Assembly (NCBI GenBank): GCA_013416395.1
Contig: JACCEP010000001.1
Location: 124,001-188,000 of the forward strand
Source: Alcaligenaceae bacterium
GTDB lineage: Bacteria; Pseudomonadota; Gammaproteobacteria; Burkholderiales; Burkholderiaceae_B
Direction: 5' to 3'
DNA length: 64,000 nucleotides
Both the position numbers and the translations under genes were made by a program. Each line of letters begins with the position of its first letter. The first letter of the stretch is position 1. The notes under the pieces are model-generated. The model was not told where the DNA came from and searched no databases. It saw nothing but the letters and a program-made list of their open reading frames with translations. Shown here one piece after another: positions 38,428 through 48,084 of this stretch.

Positions 38428-39282
38428 TCAGGCAGCAGGAACCAGATCTTTGTTCAGCTGTTTGCGATAGCGGTTAAGGTCTTGCACCGTATTAAAGGTG
38501 TTGTCCATTAACAAAGACATATTGTGCAAAATGCGTGAGCTGACTTTGCCTTCCCATTCTTTATCAAAATGAATCTGGTTATCAAGCCAGTTTTCAAGCC
38601 AACCCGGGGACGGCAATTGAGACTGCACGGTATCCATCGGGTAGAGTTCTTTATTGACGTGCAGATTGGTGGGGTGCAAAGCCTGGGGCGTACGGTGGGC
38701 TGAAGCCATCAACACGCCGATTTTGGCAAATGCCATGCGTGCCTGCTGACCGTATTCTTGCCCCTGATGCATTAACGCACGCTTCATGTAGCGCAAGTAG
38801 GCGCCAGCGTGACGTGCTTCGTCTTGTGCCACAATTTTGTAAATAGCCTTGATGACCGGCTCAGTGTGCCAGTCAGCCGCGCGGCGGTACCAGTGGTTGA
38901 GACGTATCTCGCCGCAAAAATGCAGCATGAGGGTTTCCATGGCCGGCGCCGGATCAAACTCAAAACGCACCTTGTGCAGCTCTTCTTCGGTAGGCACCAG
39001 ATCTGGGTAAAAGCGACGCAAGTACTCCATAAGTACGAGCGAGTGCTTTTGTTCTTCAAAAAACCAGATTGACATAAATGCCGAGAAATCACTGTCATCG
39101 CGAAAATCGCGCAGAAACATTTCAGTGGCCGGCAACGCTGCCCACTCAGTGATGGCATTCATTTTGATGGTGTATGCCTGGTCATCCGTAAGCTTGGAAC
39201 GGTCGAAATCATCCCATGGGATGTCGGCGTGCATGTTCCAACGCACGGCTTCCATTGATTTGAATAATTCAGGATAAAGCAT
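38428..39282 (-). CDS. Diiron ferritin-like protein related to acyl-ACP desaturases
   Basis: A 284-residue helical protein with a complete diiron ligand set: E46 in ITEWAALP, E77-x-x-H80 in EEQKH, E125 in CGEIRLNHWYRR, and E155-x-x-H158 in DEARH. This matches the ferritin-like superfamily and looks closest to stearoyl-ACP-desaturase-like proteins, which are also annotated simply as ferritin. It may oxidise a lipid or bind iron; the substrate is unknown. AGAGAG upstream supports the ATG at 39282. It lies between ubiB and rfaE2. Confidence 0.75.
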   Translation of the reverse strand: MLYPELFKSMEAVRWNMHADIPWDDFDRSKLTDDQAYTIKMNAITEWAALPATEMFLRDFRDDSDFSAFMSIWFFEEQKHSLVLMEYLRRFYPDLVPTEEELHKVRFEFDPAPAMETLMLHFCGEIRLNHWYRRAADWHTEPVIKAIYKIVAQDEARHAGAYLRYMKRALMHQGQEYGQQARMAFAKIGVLMASAHRTPQALHPTNLHVNKELYPMDTVQSQLPSPGWLENWLDNQIHFDKEWEGKVSSRILHNMSLLMDNTFNTVQDLNRYRKQLNKDLVPAA

Positions 39283-39412
39283 GGAATTCTCTCTTTGGTC
39301 CGGGGCACCGCAGGCCAGTATGGTATACCGGCGGCTTGGGGCGGCGTGTTAAAGGGTGGGCGAGCCTGCGGGTGTATGTGGAAATATTACCTGAGCAATG
39401 ATTACCTGACTA

Positions 39413-40969
39413 TTACACCCGCGTAAGGGCCCATATGGCGACACCTACCGCCACGGCGAGGATAGCGCACACGGTCATGAGCAGCCGGTTGGTTTGCTCT
39501 TGGGTACGACGCATGCGCTCCATCTGTGAGTGTAACTCAGGTGCAAACGAAGGCTTGCTAAGGTGCGCGTGCACCAGTCTGGGGATCTGCGGCAAAAGTT
39601 GCGACCATTGCCCCGCTTCTTTCTCCAGCTGCTTGCGCACCCCAGTTAGCCCTACCCGTTCGTGCATCCATTTTTCGAGGTACGGCTTGGCAGTTTTCCA
39701 GAGATCAAGCTCAGGATCCAGCTCGCGCCCCATACCTTCGACATTTAGCAGTGTTTTTTGCAATAACACAAGTTGCGGCTGAATCTCGACATTGAAACGA
39801 CGTGAGGTCTGGAATAGTCGCAGCAACACCTGACCGAGCGAAATTTCGGAGAGCGGGCGGTCGAAATAGGGTTCGCATACGGCGCGTACCGCCCCCTCGA
39901 GCTCTTCTTCGCGTGTGGTCGCAGGCACCCAGCCTGACTCAATATGCAGTTGCGCGACTCGATGATAATCGCGACGGAAGAAGGCAAGAAAGTTTTGTGC
40001 CAGATAGTTTTTGTCAAACTCGGACAGCGAACCTACGATACCGAAGTCGAGCGCAATATAGCGACCGAGGCTTTCAGGCTGATCAGACACAAAAATATTG
40101 CCGGGGTGCATGTCGGCGTGGAAAAAGCCATCGCTAAACACCTGCATGAAAAATATTTCGACGCCTTTGCGACCCAGCTCGCGTGTATCAATGCCTGCCG
40201 CCTTGAGCTGGTCCATGTGACTGACCGGAATGCCACGCATACGCTCCATGGTAAAGATGGTTGTGGTGCAGTACTCCCACACCACCTCTGGAACCATAAG
40301 CAAGTGTTCGCGCCCGGTTTCGGGCGCAAAGTTACGGCGCAACTGGCTGCAGTTGGATGCTTCACGAATAAGGTCGAGCTCATCATGCAGATAGTTATCA
40401 AACTCGGCAACGACCTGACGCGGCTTAAGTCTGCGCCCGTCAGCAGCCAGGCGCTCTACCAGCCCGGCCAGAACACCCATGAGCGCCAGATCTTTTTCAA
40501 TAATGTCGCGCATGCCCGGCCTGAGCACTTTAACGGCGACATCACGACCATCGTGGAGTACGGCAAAATGCACCTGGGCAATCGACGCCGACGCCACGGG
40601 GTCGGTTTCAAAATGCTTGAACAGCGTGTAGGGCGATGCCCCGAGCGCGGCCTCAATGGAGGCGGCTGCCTGTTCTGACGGAAACGGCGGCACACTGTCT
40701 TGCAGCAGAGCAAGCTCAATGGCAACGTCCAGAGGGATGAGGTCGCGGCGCGTGGAAAGGACTTGCCCAAACTTAACGAAAATTGGCCCAAGCTCTTCAA
40801 GCGCCATCCGCAAACGAACACCTCGGGGGGTGCGCGGAGCCCGCCCAAACCGCACGACACGCAACAGGCTATAGGCCATCGGGTGCTTGATACTGGACAG
40901 CACCAGCTCATCGAGTCGGTAGCGTAGTGCTACCCAGACGATGCGAAAAAGACGAAAAAATATAAACAT
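39413..40969 (-). CDS. ubiB: Ubiquinone biosynthesis kinase-like protein UbiB
   Basis: A 518-residue atypical kinase of the ABC1/ADCK/UbiB family. The KxGQ motif appears as [14 protein letters not shown], the catalytic-like segment as [10 protein letters not shown] and the metal site as IALDFGIVG. Two membrane helices close the C-terminus ([18 protein letters not shown]). UbiB supports coenzyme Q synthesis, with ATPase activity, at the inner membrane. It follows ubiJ by 3 bases. Confidence 0.94.
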   Translation of the reverse strand: MFIFFRLFRIVWVALRYRLDELVLSSIKHPMAYSLLRVVRFGRAPRTPRGVRLRMALEELGPIFVKFGQVLSTRRDLIPLDVAIELALLQDSVPPFPSEQAAASIEAALGASPYTLFKHFETDPVASASIAQVHFAVLHDGRDVAVKVLRPGMRDIIEKDLALMGVLAGLVERLAADGRRLKPRQVVAEFDNYLHDELDLIREASNCSQLRRNFAPETGREHLLMVPEVVWEYCTTTIFTMERMRGIPVSHMDQLKAAGIDTRELGRKGVEIFFMQVFSDGFFHADMHPGNIFVSDQPESLGRYIALDFGIVGSLSEFDKNYLAQNFLAFFRRDYHRVAQLHIESGWVPATTREEELEGAVRAVCEPYFDRPLSEISLGQVLLRLFQTSRRFNVEIQPQLVLLQKTLLNVEGMGRELDPELDLWKTAKPYLEKWMHERVGLTGVRKQLEKEAGQWSQLLPQIPRLVHAHLSKPSFAPELHSQMERMRRTQEQTNRLLMTVCAILAVAVGVAIWALTRV

Positions 40970-40972
40970 GTA

Positions 40973-41611
40973 TCAGGCCTTTGCCGAGGGGGTGCCCCTC
41001 TGGGCGGGGTTGAGCGCGCCTACACGCGCTTCAAGCAACTCAAGCCGCTGCAGCATGGAGCGCATATCGGCCGACAGCCCCTGAAATGCCGCACGCCCTG
41101 TCATCAGGCCGCTTTCTTCGGTCATATACTCGGAGACATTGCCTGCAAGGCGTTCGGCGGCCTGCTCCATGCCGCTGGCCGCCAGTTTGCCGGCCCCCAC
41201 CAGGCGAGCGGTGGCCACATCGCCCACGACCCGCGAAAGATCGTCTTGTAGATCCCAGCGCAAACTGCGTGCCAGCTCAGAAACCACCTGAGCCAGCGCC
41301 GCGTCGCCTTCCACATGCAGCAACGCCGTTAGTGCCGACGGATCACGGCTGCGCAGCACACCGGGCAGGCTGGCAAGCCTGGCGACCGGGATGGTAAACG
41401 TGGCATTGGGAACAATGGCTGGGTCAGACGCCGCCACAAACCCCGAGCCCTGAATAGACAGATTGACGATGCCAGGGCCAACGATGAAACGCACTGATTT
41501 ACCCGCATGGGGCTCCAGGCGTTCGCGCGCCCACGGCTCGCGCCGAAGCAAAGCGTTCAACGCAGAAACGGGCAGTTGGGCGGGTTTGGGCAGAAAAGGC
41601 AAAGAAAACAT
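40973..41611 (-). CDS. ubiJ: Ubiquinone biosynthesis accessory factor UbiJ
   Basis: A 212-residue SCP2-domain protein. It has the hydrophobic lipid-pocket region (PNATFTIPVARLASLPG; ALLHVEGDAALAQVV) and a C-terminal coiled helix (RSMLQRLELLEARVGAL). UbiJ binds ubiquinone intermediates and helps assemble the soluble Q complex. It is co-directional with ubiE, the Tim44-like gene and ubiB, an arrangement known in betaproteobacteria. Confidence 0.88.
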   Translation of the reverse strand: MFSLPFLPKPAQLPVSALNALLRREPWARERLEPHAGKSVRFIVGPGIVNLSIQGSGFVAASDPAIVPNATFTIPVARLASLPGVLRSRDPSALTALLHVEGDAALAQVVSELARSLRWDLQDDLSRVVGDVATARLVGAGKLAASGMEQAAERLAGNVSEYMTEESGLMTGRAAFQGLSADMRSMLQRLELLEARVGALNPAQRGTPSAKA

Positions 41612-41714
41612 GTTTGGCGCGGGCGGCAGTGCCGAAATCGAATTAGCCTGTATAGCAAGACGTCAAGTTTAACGGTTTTACACGCAACTGAGAGATACAA
41701 ACCAAAACGATAAG

Positions 41715-41755
41715 GTCTGAAGGCGGCCGTACGAGGTGTGCGGCCGCCTTCAGAC
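41715..41755. repeat. Perfect 15-bp inverted repeat (hairpin) between Tim44-like gene and ubiJ
   Basis: GTCTGAAGGCGGCCG (41715-41729) and its exact reverse complement (41741-41755) flank an 11-base loop. Neither strand has a run of Ts right after it; the minus strand continues CTTATCGTTTTGG. It is probably a transcription barrier or terminator after the Tim44-like gene. A weaker hairpin (CAGGGGC/GCCCCTG) lies at about 41832-41861. Confidence 0.75.
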
Positions 41756-41872
41756 GGATTAACGGGTTGCCGCCTGGGCCAGGCAGAGCCCTGGCAAACA
41801 ACCCGCCAATGCCCAGCCCTGTACAGGCTTTCAGGGGCATGGGCCAGCTTGCCCGCCCCTGCCCACCTGGGC

Positions 41873-42841
41873 TTAACTGGCGTTATCGAGGGGTATTTGC
41901 TGAATGCCCGCAAGCAGCCAGCCAGCGCCGTCAGCCTTGTAGAGATTCCAGACTTCTTCGAAACGGAAGGCCTCGGTATTGGGTGACTCGCGCAGCATGC
42001 CGGAGTAACGGACGCTGGCCAGATGACCACCTGAAACAGTTTCAATACCAAGCAGCTCGGCGTTAAGCAGCACCACTTCGGTGACATTGCCGGCATCGCG
42101 CTGCATGAGCTCTGGCTTGACCTCGGCAATGAGGTCGTCAGTCATGTAGTCGCGAAGCTCATCAAGATTGCCGCTGTCCCAGACCGATTGAATTTTAATG
42201 AACTGTGCCTTGGCGTTGCCCAGAAAGGTTGCCGTGTCGAAGTCGCCGGGAATAAACCAGGACTCATCTACGGGAGGTGCGGGCACCGCCGCCACTGAAG
42301 ACGCAGCGGGGACGGCAGCCAGCGGAGGCGTAGCTGCACGATCTTGTTGTGCAAGACCTTGCCGTTGCATGGGGCTGGCCCCATGCGCGCCGTGGCCGGA
42401 CTGCTGCATGGCAGGCCGCGCCATGCCCCCACGCAGTTTGCGTACCAGGAAGATGACAGCGAACACCACCAAGCCTATGAGCAGCATACTGGACATGAAC
42501 TCGAGGAAGGCGCCGGACAGCCCCATGCTGGAAAGCAGGGCCGCAATGCCCAAGCCGGCGGCTATGCCGGCGAGAGGGCCAAGCCACCGGGACATGCCGC
42601 TTTTTGCAGCGGCACCGGCAGCTGCAGCACCAGCGGCAGGTGCGGCGCTGCGTTGTGCGGAGGAGGCGGCGGCAGGCGGCTTCGCAGCCTGACGCTGTTT
42701 CATGATATTGCTGGACTGCTTGCCGAAGCTTCTGCCGCCGCCCATGCGGCGAGCTTCTGCATCGAATGAGACCGTAAGCATGGCGCCAGCGGTAACCACG
42801 AGCAAGAGCGCGGCCAGCAGACGTGAACCTTTGTTAAACAT
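41873..42841 (-). CDS. Tim44-like domain protein
   Basis: A 322-residue membrane protein from the ATG at 42841. An N-terminal signal/helix is followed by RRMGGGRSFGKQSS, an alanine-rich linker, two hydrophobic segments (about 90-130) and a C-terminal Tim44-like domain (FLGNAKAQFIKIQSVWDSG to IQQIPLDN). Tim44-like domains in bacteria are of unclear role. Its place between ubiE and ubiJ is conserved in relatives, which hints at a link to the envelope or quinone metabolism; that link is not proven. Confidence 0.85.
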   Translation of the reverse strand: MFNKGSRLLAALLLVVTAGAMLTVSFDAEARRMGGGRSFGKQSSNIMKQRQAAKPPAAASSAQRSAAPAAGAAAAGAAAKSGMSRWLGPLAGIAAGLGIAALLSSMGLSGAFLEFMSSMLLIGLVVFAVIFLVRKLRGGMARPAMQQSGHGAHGASPMQRQGLAQQDRAATPPLAAVPAASSVAAVPAPPVDESWFIPGDFDTATFLGNAKAQFIKIQSVWDSGNLDELRDYMTDDLIAEVKPELMQRDAGNVTEVVLLNAELLGIETVSGGHLASVRYSGMLRESPNTEAFRFEEVWNLYKADGAGWLLAGIQQIPLDNAS

Positions 42842-43097
42842 GTAGTGCTCCTGTATATGGCGCGCATACCAACGCGCCACCAGATTGAATGTATGGTCTT
42901 GGTAAGGCAGCAACAGAACGACTATGCGCCAGGCTCCGGCAACCTTACGAGAACCTGAACATTATCATAAAGCGGGCGGCGGTGGGAATGAATTTTGCAT
43001 CAAACGATACATTGCCCGCATGAACAGGCGCGCCGCGAATGGAAGGACGATATTGTTTTGCCTAGCCGCATAACCCTGCAACCAGACGCGAGCCGGT

Positions 43098-43934
43098 TCA
43101 ATCGAGCCGGACACCCTCATGCAGGGCCACAAGCCCGGCGTTGAGATTGAAATACCGTACTCGTGACAGCCCCGCATCACGAAGCATGCCTGCCAGGGTT
43201 TCCTGATCAGGATGCATGCGAATAGACTCGGCCAGATAACGATAGCTTTCTTCGTCACCCGCTACCTTGCCACCCAGCCACGGCAACACGTTAAACGAGT
43301 ACCAGTCGTAGACTGGAGCCAGAGGCCGCGCAATGTGGGAGAACTCTAGCACAAGCAGCTTGCCACCCGGCTTGAGCACGCGACGCATTTCGGCCAGTGC
43401 ATGCTCTTTATGGGTCATGTTGCGCAGGCCAAAGGCTACGCTGACCCGGTCAAAATACGCATCGGGAAACGGCAGCTTCTCGGCGTCGCAGACAGATACG
43501 GGCAAAAGCATGCCCCGATCAGCCAGCCGGTCACGGCCAACCCGCAACATAGACTCATTAATGTCAGTGAGCCACACCTCGCCGGTTTGACCGGCACGCT
43601 TGGCAAACGCACGTGCCAGATCACCGGTGCCGCCAGCAATGTCGAGCACCTTCATGCCCGAACGTACATCAGCCTGACGGATGGTAAACGCCTTCCAGAT
43701 ACGATGCAGGCCGCCCGACATCAGGTCGTTCATGACGTCGTAGCGACTTGCCACCGAATGGAACACCTCGGCAACCTTGCTGGCCTTTTCGCCTTCTGCA
43801 ACCGTTTTAAAACCAAAGTGCGTGCTGGCCTGCTGATGCGTGGACGCACCCTCGGCAGAAAAGCGATTGACGGCGTCGGCAGCCGCGCCTTCGGACCGGG
43901 CCCGGTCTTCTGGGGAAGAAGTGGTATTTTGCAT
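43098..43934 (-). CDS. ubiE: Ubiquinone/menaquinone methyltransferase UbiE
   Basis: A 278-residue C-methyltransferase. It shows [18 protein letters not shown] (SAM motif I), the UbiE signature [14 protein letters not shown] and the closing [14 protein letters not shown]. It methylates the demethoxy-quinol intermediate of ubiquinone synthesis. The N-terminus extends about 40 residues beyond E. coli UbiE, so start at 43934 ([10 protein letters not shown]) is uncertain; an ATG at 43952 is also in frame. It is divergent from phoB. Confidence 0.92.
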   Translation of the reverse strand: MQNTTSSPEDRARSEGAAADAVNRFSAEGASTHQQASTHFGFKTVAEGEKASKVAEVFHSVASRYDVMNDLMSGGLHRIWKAFTIRQADVRSGMKVLDIAGGTGDLARAFAKRAGQTGEVWLTDINESMLRVGRDRLADRGMLLPVSVCDAEKLPFPDAYFDRVSVAFGLRNMTHKEHALAEMRRVLKPGGKLLVLEFSHIARPLAPVYDWYSFNVLPWLGGKVAGDEESYRYLAESIRMHPDQETLAGMLRDAGLSRVRYFNLNAGLVALHEGVRLD

Positions 43935-43984
43935 GATTAGATAATCGTACATCATTATTGAAAGTCGGCTCCATTTTCACAAAC

Positions 43985-44002
43985 CTGACATATTCGCGAC
44001 AT
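43985..44002 (+). promoter_or_regulatory. Candidate Pho box upstream of phoB
   Basis: CTGACAT-ATTC-GCGACAT reproduces the 7-4-7 spacing of a Pho box (CTGTCAT, 4 bases, CTGTCAT), with 6 of 7 and 5 of 7 matches. It ends 38 bases before the phoB ATG. Autoregulation of phoBR by PhoB is known in many proteobacteria. Confidence 0.4.
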
Positions 44003-44040
44003 ATGATGCATGTCATGAAAAACTACTATCATCCCGCACC

Positions 44041-44742
44041 ATGAGCACAACAATCCTTGTCGTAGAAGATGAACCCGCCATCCAGGAACTGATCTCGGTC
44101 AATCTATCGTTTGCCGGGCACAAGGTATTGCGCGCTTTCGATGCCGAACAGGCACAGACGCTCATCAGGGCCGAACTACCCGACCTGATACTGCTTGACT
44201 GGATGCTGCCAGGCGCCTCGGGCATTACACTGGCGCGCACGTTGCGCAGCGATGAACGCACCCGCAATGTACCGGTTATCATGCTGACCGCAAAAGGGGC
44301 TGAGCATGACAAGGTCGAAGGCCTGGAGGCGGGTGCCGACGATTACATTACCAAGCCCTTTTCACCCAAAGAACTGGTGGCACGCATTAAGGCGGTGCTT
44401 CGCCGACGGGCCCCCCAGTTAACTGATGACATTATTACAATGGGCACACTTGCCCTTGACCCAACCACCCACCGGGTTACCAGTGATGGCCTGGCGCTCA
44501 CCGTGGGTCCCACCGAGTTCCGCCTGCTACACTTTTTCATGACGCACACTGAAAGAGTGTTCTCACGTGCGCAGCTTCTTGACCAAGTCTGGGGTGACCA
44601 TGTTTTCGTCGAAGAACGTACGGTAGACGTGCATATTCGACGTCTGCGCAAGGCGCTGGAGCCCGGCGGCCACGATAACCGTATAGAAACCGTTCGTGGC
44701 GCGGGCTACCGCTTTACTGCAAACCCTGTAAAAAAAGACTGA
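44041..44742 (+). CDS. phoB: Phosphate regulon response regulator PhoB
   Basis: A 233-residue OmpR-type response regulator. D53 in LLDWMLPG is the phospho-acceptor, with the acidic pair in VEDEPAIQ and the C-terminal wing ([21 protein letters not shown]). It activates the phosphate-starvation regulon after phosphorylation by PhoR. The phoR gene follows after 46 bases. pstSCAB and phoU are not in the window. Confidence 0.93.
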   Translation: MSTTILVVEDEPAIQELISVNLSFAGHKVLRAFDAEQAQTLIRAELPDLILLDWMLPGASGITLARTLRSDERTRNVPVIMLTAKGAEHDKVEGLEAGADDYITKPFSPKELVARIKAVLRRRAPQLTDDIITMGTLALDPTTHRVTSDGLALTVGPTEFRLLHFFMTHTERVFSRAQLLDQVWGDHVFVEERTVDVHIRRLRKALEPGGHDNRIETVRGAGYRFTANPVKKD

Positions 44743-44788
44743 ACAAACACATGCCCCATGGCTGCGGTGGTTCCAGAGATATGAAGTC

Positions 44789-46084
44789 ATGACCAAAACC
44801 TTGTTTTCCATCGGCGCCTGGGCGCTATTAGGCTGGCTTGTCGGTTCATGGCTGGGGCCCAAGGTTGGCTGGGGTTTGTTCTCGCTCGGTCTGCTGATCA
44901 TGATACTGGTCAGCGGCTGGCAGTTGTCACGCATCGCCCATTGGGTAAAAAACGTTGATGACCCGCCCCCGCCCTCTGTGGGCCCATGGGACGATATTCT
45001 GGCGCCTATTTATCGCAAGCTGCGCAACTCGACGCGCGAAATGGATCTGCTAAAGCGTAATCTCGACAGCCTGATGCAGGCAGCTGAGGCCTTGCCCGAT
45101 GGTGCCATCACACTCGACGAGGCCATGCAGGTAACGTGGTGCAATCAAACTGCCAGCGAGCACATTGGGTTAAACCTGGAAACCGACCGCAACCACAGTA
45201 TTTTGAACATTTTGCGCGAGCCTGAGTTTGCACGCTACGCCCGCCAGAACACATGGCCAGGCCCCGTGCTGCTGCATCTTACCTACGACGGACACGAAAA
45301 AAGCCTGCTGGCACAGTTGACCCAATATGGCGTAGGCCAGTTTCTGCTGGTAACCCGCGACGTGACACAAGTCGAAAAGCTGGAAACCACCCGCAAAGAT
45401 TTTGTCGCCAACGTGTCGCACGAATTACGCACGCCGCTTACGGTGTTGGCAGGCTTTCTGGAAACCCTTTGCGACATGCCGCCCGAGGCATTCAGCCAGG
45501 CGCAGCGCGACCACTACCAGCGGCTGATGCTGGAGCAGGCTCAGCGCATGCAGGCCATTGTGGCTGATCTGCTGACACTCTCGGCGCTTGAATCATCACC
45601 GCAAGCGGGCGGACGACCCATCCAGCTTGGTCAGGTGGTACACGAAGCCCTGCAACAAGCGCGTATTTTGTCGGGTGGGCAGCACGTGTTTGTAGAGAAC
45701 ATCGCCCACGATATCTGCGTGACCGGCAGCGAAACCGAACTGGCCTCAGCCGTCTCCAACCTGCTGACCAATGCCATTCGCTACACCCCTAAAGACGGAA
45801 CCATTACCGTAAGCTGGTTTATGACTGAAGATGGCCACGCCTGTTACAGCGTCCAGGACACCGGCATCGGCATTGCCGCCCAAGACATCCCTCGCCTGAC
45901 GGAGCGCTTCTACCGTGTAGATCGTGGCCGTTCACGTGCCACCGGCGGCACCGGTCTGGGCCTTGCCATCACAAGACACGTGGCCCTGCGTCACAACGCC
46001 GAATTAACCATACACAGCCGGCTAGGGGCTGGCAGCACGTTTTCGCTTATCTTCCCTTCTTCGCGTCTGAGCACAGCCCGCTAG
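44789..46084 (+). CDS. phoR: Phosphate regulon sensor kinase PhoR
   Basis: A 431-residue kinase with an N-terminal membrane segment (LFSIGAWALLGWLVGS and a second helix), a PAS-like region (about 90-195) and HisKA with H211 in VSHELRTPLTVLAGF. The HATPase motifs are NLLTNAIRYTP, DTGIGI and GGTGLGLAI. It lacks a large periplasmic domain, as PhoR does. The substrate signal comes through the Pst/PhoU system. Confidence 0.93.
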   Translation: MTKTLFSIGAWALLGWLVGSWLGPKVGWGLFSLGLLIMILVSGWQLSRIAHWVKNVDDPPPPSVGPWDDILAPIYRKLRNSTREMDLLKRNLDSLMQAAEALPDGAITLDEAMQVTWCNQTASEHIGLNLETDRNHSILNILREPEFARYARQNTWPGPVLLHLTYDGHEKSLLAQLTQYGVGQFLLVTRDVTQVEKLETTRKDFVANVSHELRTPLTVLAGFLETLCDMPPEAFSQAQRDHYQRLMLEQAQRMQAIVADLLTLSALESSPQAGGRPIQLGQVVHEALQQARILSGGQHVFVENIAHDICVTGSETELASAVSNLLTNAIRYTPKDGTITVSWFMTEDGHACYSVQDTGIGIAAQDIPRLTERFYRVDRGRSRATGGTGLGLAITRHVALRHNAELTIHSRLGAGSTFSLIFPSSRLSTAR

Positions 46085-46241
46085 CCAAACAGCCTTTGCA
46101 TAGGCAGCCCGCTGCGGCGCATGCACTAAAGACAGCCAGGCGGGCACGAGGGCACATTGGGCATGCCGATCAAGCCCCGCTGCCTTAAAATCAGGCACAA
46201 TATCTGACGCGCGCATTAAACAATAACGAATGGAGACCCCC

Positions 46242-46973
46242 ATGCCTGCAGCGACAAAACACGCCTGCCCGCCATGGGCGCTCGCCCCGCAGGGCGACCG
46301 CTGCCTCATACTCACTTTTGGCGACATCATTGATGTTGCCGTCGGAAGGCGTTGCGCCGCTGCAGCCTGGGCACTGCGACAGGCTAACCTTTTGGGCGTT
46401 ACCGATATTGTTCCTGCCTTTACCACGCTGGCTGTGCACTATCAGCCGCAAGTCGCCGACCGTGGCAATAGCCTGAGCCGGCTCACCAGCGAAATCGAGC
46501 AGGTACTCGCCAGCGAACTCGCCGACGAAGTCACGGCCACACACGGAAAGCAAGTGGACATACCCGTCTGCTACGGCGCAGAGTATGGCCCTGACTTGGC
46601 CGACGTGGCCGCGCATACGGGCCTGAGCACCGACGAAGTCATACGCCTGCACAGTGCAGAGCCTTGCTATGTCTTTATGCTGGGTTTTGCACCCGGCGCC
46701 CCCTATCTGGGCGTGCATGATGCCCGGCTCGATATAGGGCGTCGGCCCACACCCCGCACGCGACTGCCGGCGGGCTCCGTCGCCATCGCCAACCGCCAAA
46801 CCATGATCTACCCTAATGCCTCGCCCGGCGGCTGGCATATTATTGGCGCAACGCCTGTTACGCTGTTCAACCCCGTTGAAAACCCGCCCACGCTGCTCTC
46901 TCCTGGCGACATGCTGCGGTTTATTCCTGTGTCGGCCGAGGAGTTTCTTGCGATTAAGGGTGGCCAGTCATGA
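46242..46973 (+). CDS. pxpB: 5-oxoprolinase subunit PxpB
   Basis: A 243-residue KipI-type protein with the family motifs VCYGAEYGPDLADVA, FAPGAPYLG and the closing PGGWHIIG. With PxpA and PxpC it makes an ATP-dependent 5-oxoprolinase. The ATG at 46242 is chosen because GGAG lies 7-8 bases before it; the upstream ATG at 46230 sits inside that site. It overlaps pxpC by 4 bases. Confidence 0.9.
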   Translation: MPAATKHACPPWALAPQGDRCLILTFGDIIDVAVGRRCAAAAWALRQANLLGVTDIVPAFTTLAVHYQPQVADRGNSLSRLTSEIEQVLASELADEVTATHGKQVDIPVCYGAEYGPDLADVAAHTGLSTDEVIRLHSAEPCYVFMLGFAPGAPYLGVHDARLDIGRRPTPRTRLPAGSVAIANRQTMIYPNASPGGWHIIGATPVTLFNPVENPPTLLSPGDMLRFIPVSAEEFLAIKGGQS

Positions 46974-47971
46974 GCATTACGGTAATCAAACCGGGCCTGC
47001 TGTCCACATTCCAGGACAGTGGCCGTCTGGGTCATCAGCACCTGGGCGTACCTGTAAGCGGTGCCATGGACACGCGTGCCCATCGTCTTGCCAATTTGCT
47101 GGCGGGCAACAACGCCGACGAAGCCACGCTCGAAATCACACTGACCGGGCCTGAACTGCACTTTGATGCGCCCGCCTGCATCGCCATCAGTGGCGCAAGA
47201 TTAAGCCCGTCTCTTAACGGGCAGGCTGTACCCAATGACCGCCCTCTGGTCGTAAGCGCCGGTGACAGGCTGACGTTCGGTGCGCGCCAATCAGGCGTTC
47301 GCGCTTATCTGGCATGGCATGGTGGCGTAGAGATTCTGCCTGTGCTGGGCAGTCGCAGCACCTATGTACGTGGCGGCTTTGGTGGGCTTGATGGGCGGGC
47401 GCTAAAAAAAGGCGATACGCTGACGCTACGCCGCTCGCTGCAGCAGCACGACCTGCAAGCCCTGGACCGCGAGCTTTGGCACATAAAAATATACCTGCCC
47501 GCCATACTCGGCCTGCAGCCGCGTGCGGCCTTGCGGTTACTGCGCGGCCCTCATACTGGCCTGTTTACCGAGGCAGCCATAGACACCTTGTTTTCAGCCG
47601 AGTACCGCGTCAGCCCTGATTCCGAACGCATGGGCTATCGGCTGCAGGGGCCATTATTGCCACTGAAGCAAGCGACCCAGTTGCTGTCTGAGCCAACCGG
47701 TTTTGGCGCCATCCAGGTGCCGGCCGACGGGCAACCTATTATTTTGATGGCAGACCGGCAGACCACAGGCGGCTATGCCAAGATCGGCCATGTTGCCACC
47801 GTTGACCTGCCGCTGGTTGCGCAATGCCTGCCCGGCGAGAAGCTGAAATTTACCGAATGCACGCTAGAGCAGGCCCAACGGCTGGATGCCCAGCGCGAGG
47901 CTGCGTTTGAACAATTGAATCAAATGCTAGCACCGGTACGCGCACTATTAAATGGCGGGTCGGCAAGCTGA
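46970..47971 (+). CDS. pxpC: 5-oxoprolinase subunit PxpC
   Basis: A 333-residue KipA/PxpC protein with the biotin-carboxyltransferase-like fold. It begins VIKPGLLSTFQDSGR and has GAMDTRAHRLANLL, SDSERMGYRLQG-type and RQTTGGYAKIG motifs. It is translationally coupled to pxpB. pxpA (LamB/YcsF) does not follow in the window; it may be elsewhere. Confidence 0.9.
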   Translation: MSITVIKPGLLSTFQDSGRLGHQHLGVPVSGAMDTRAHRLANLLAGNNADEATLEITLTGPELHFDAPACIAISGARLSPSLNGQAVPNDRPLVVSAGDRLTFGARQSGVRAYLAWHGGVEILPVLGSRSTYVRGGFGGLDGRALKKGDTLTLRRSLQQHDLQALDRELWHIKIYLPAILGLQPRAALRLLRGPHTGLFTEAAIDTLFSAEYRVSPDSERMGYRLQGPLLPLKQATQLLSEPTGFGAIQVPADGQPIILMADRQTTGGYAKIGHVATVDLPLVAQCLPGEKLKFTECTLEQAQRLDAQREAAFEQLNQMLAPVRALLNGGSAS

Positions 47972-48084
47972 AACCCCGCCACCCGTTAACTCGCTACGCT
48001 ATCCGGCCTCGCCGCTCAATGCGAGGCTGAATACGACAAAAAGAGCGACTCTTGGTTTTACACAGGAGTTTGCTGCCGATCAGC

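Noticed and set aside
41747-41756. Match to the neisserial DNA uptake word (TCCGTCTGAA, one base off)
   Set aside because: Single occurrence within a hairpin in a non-neisserial genome; expected uptake words would be frequent.
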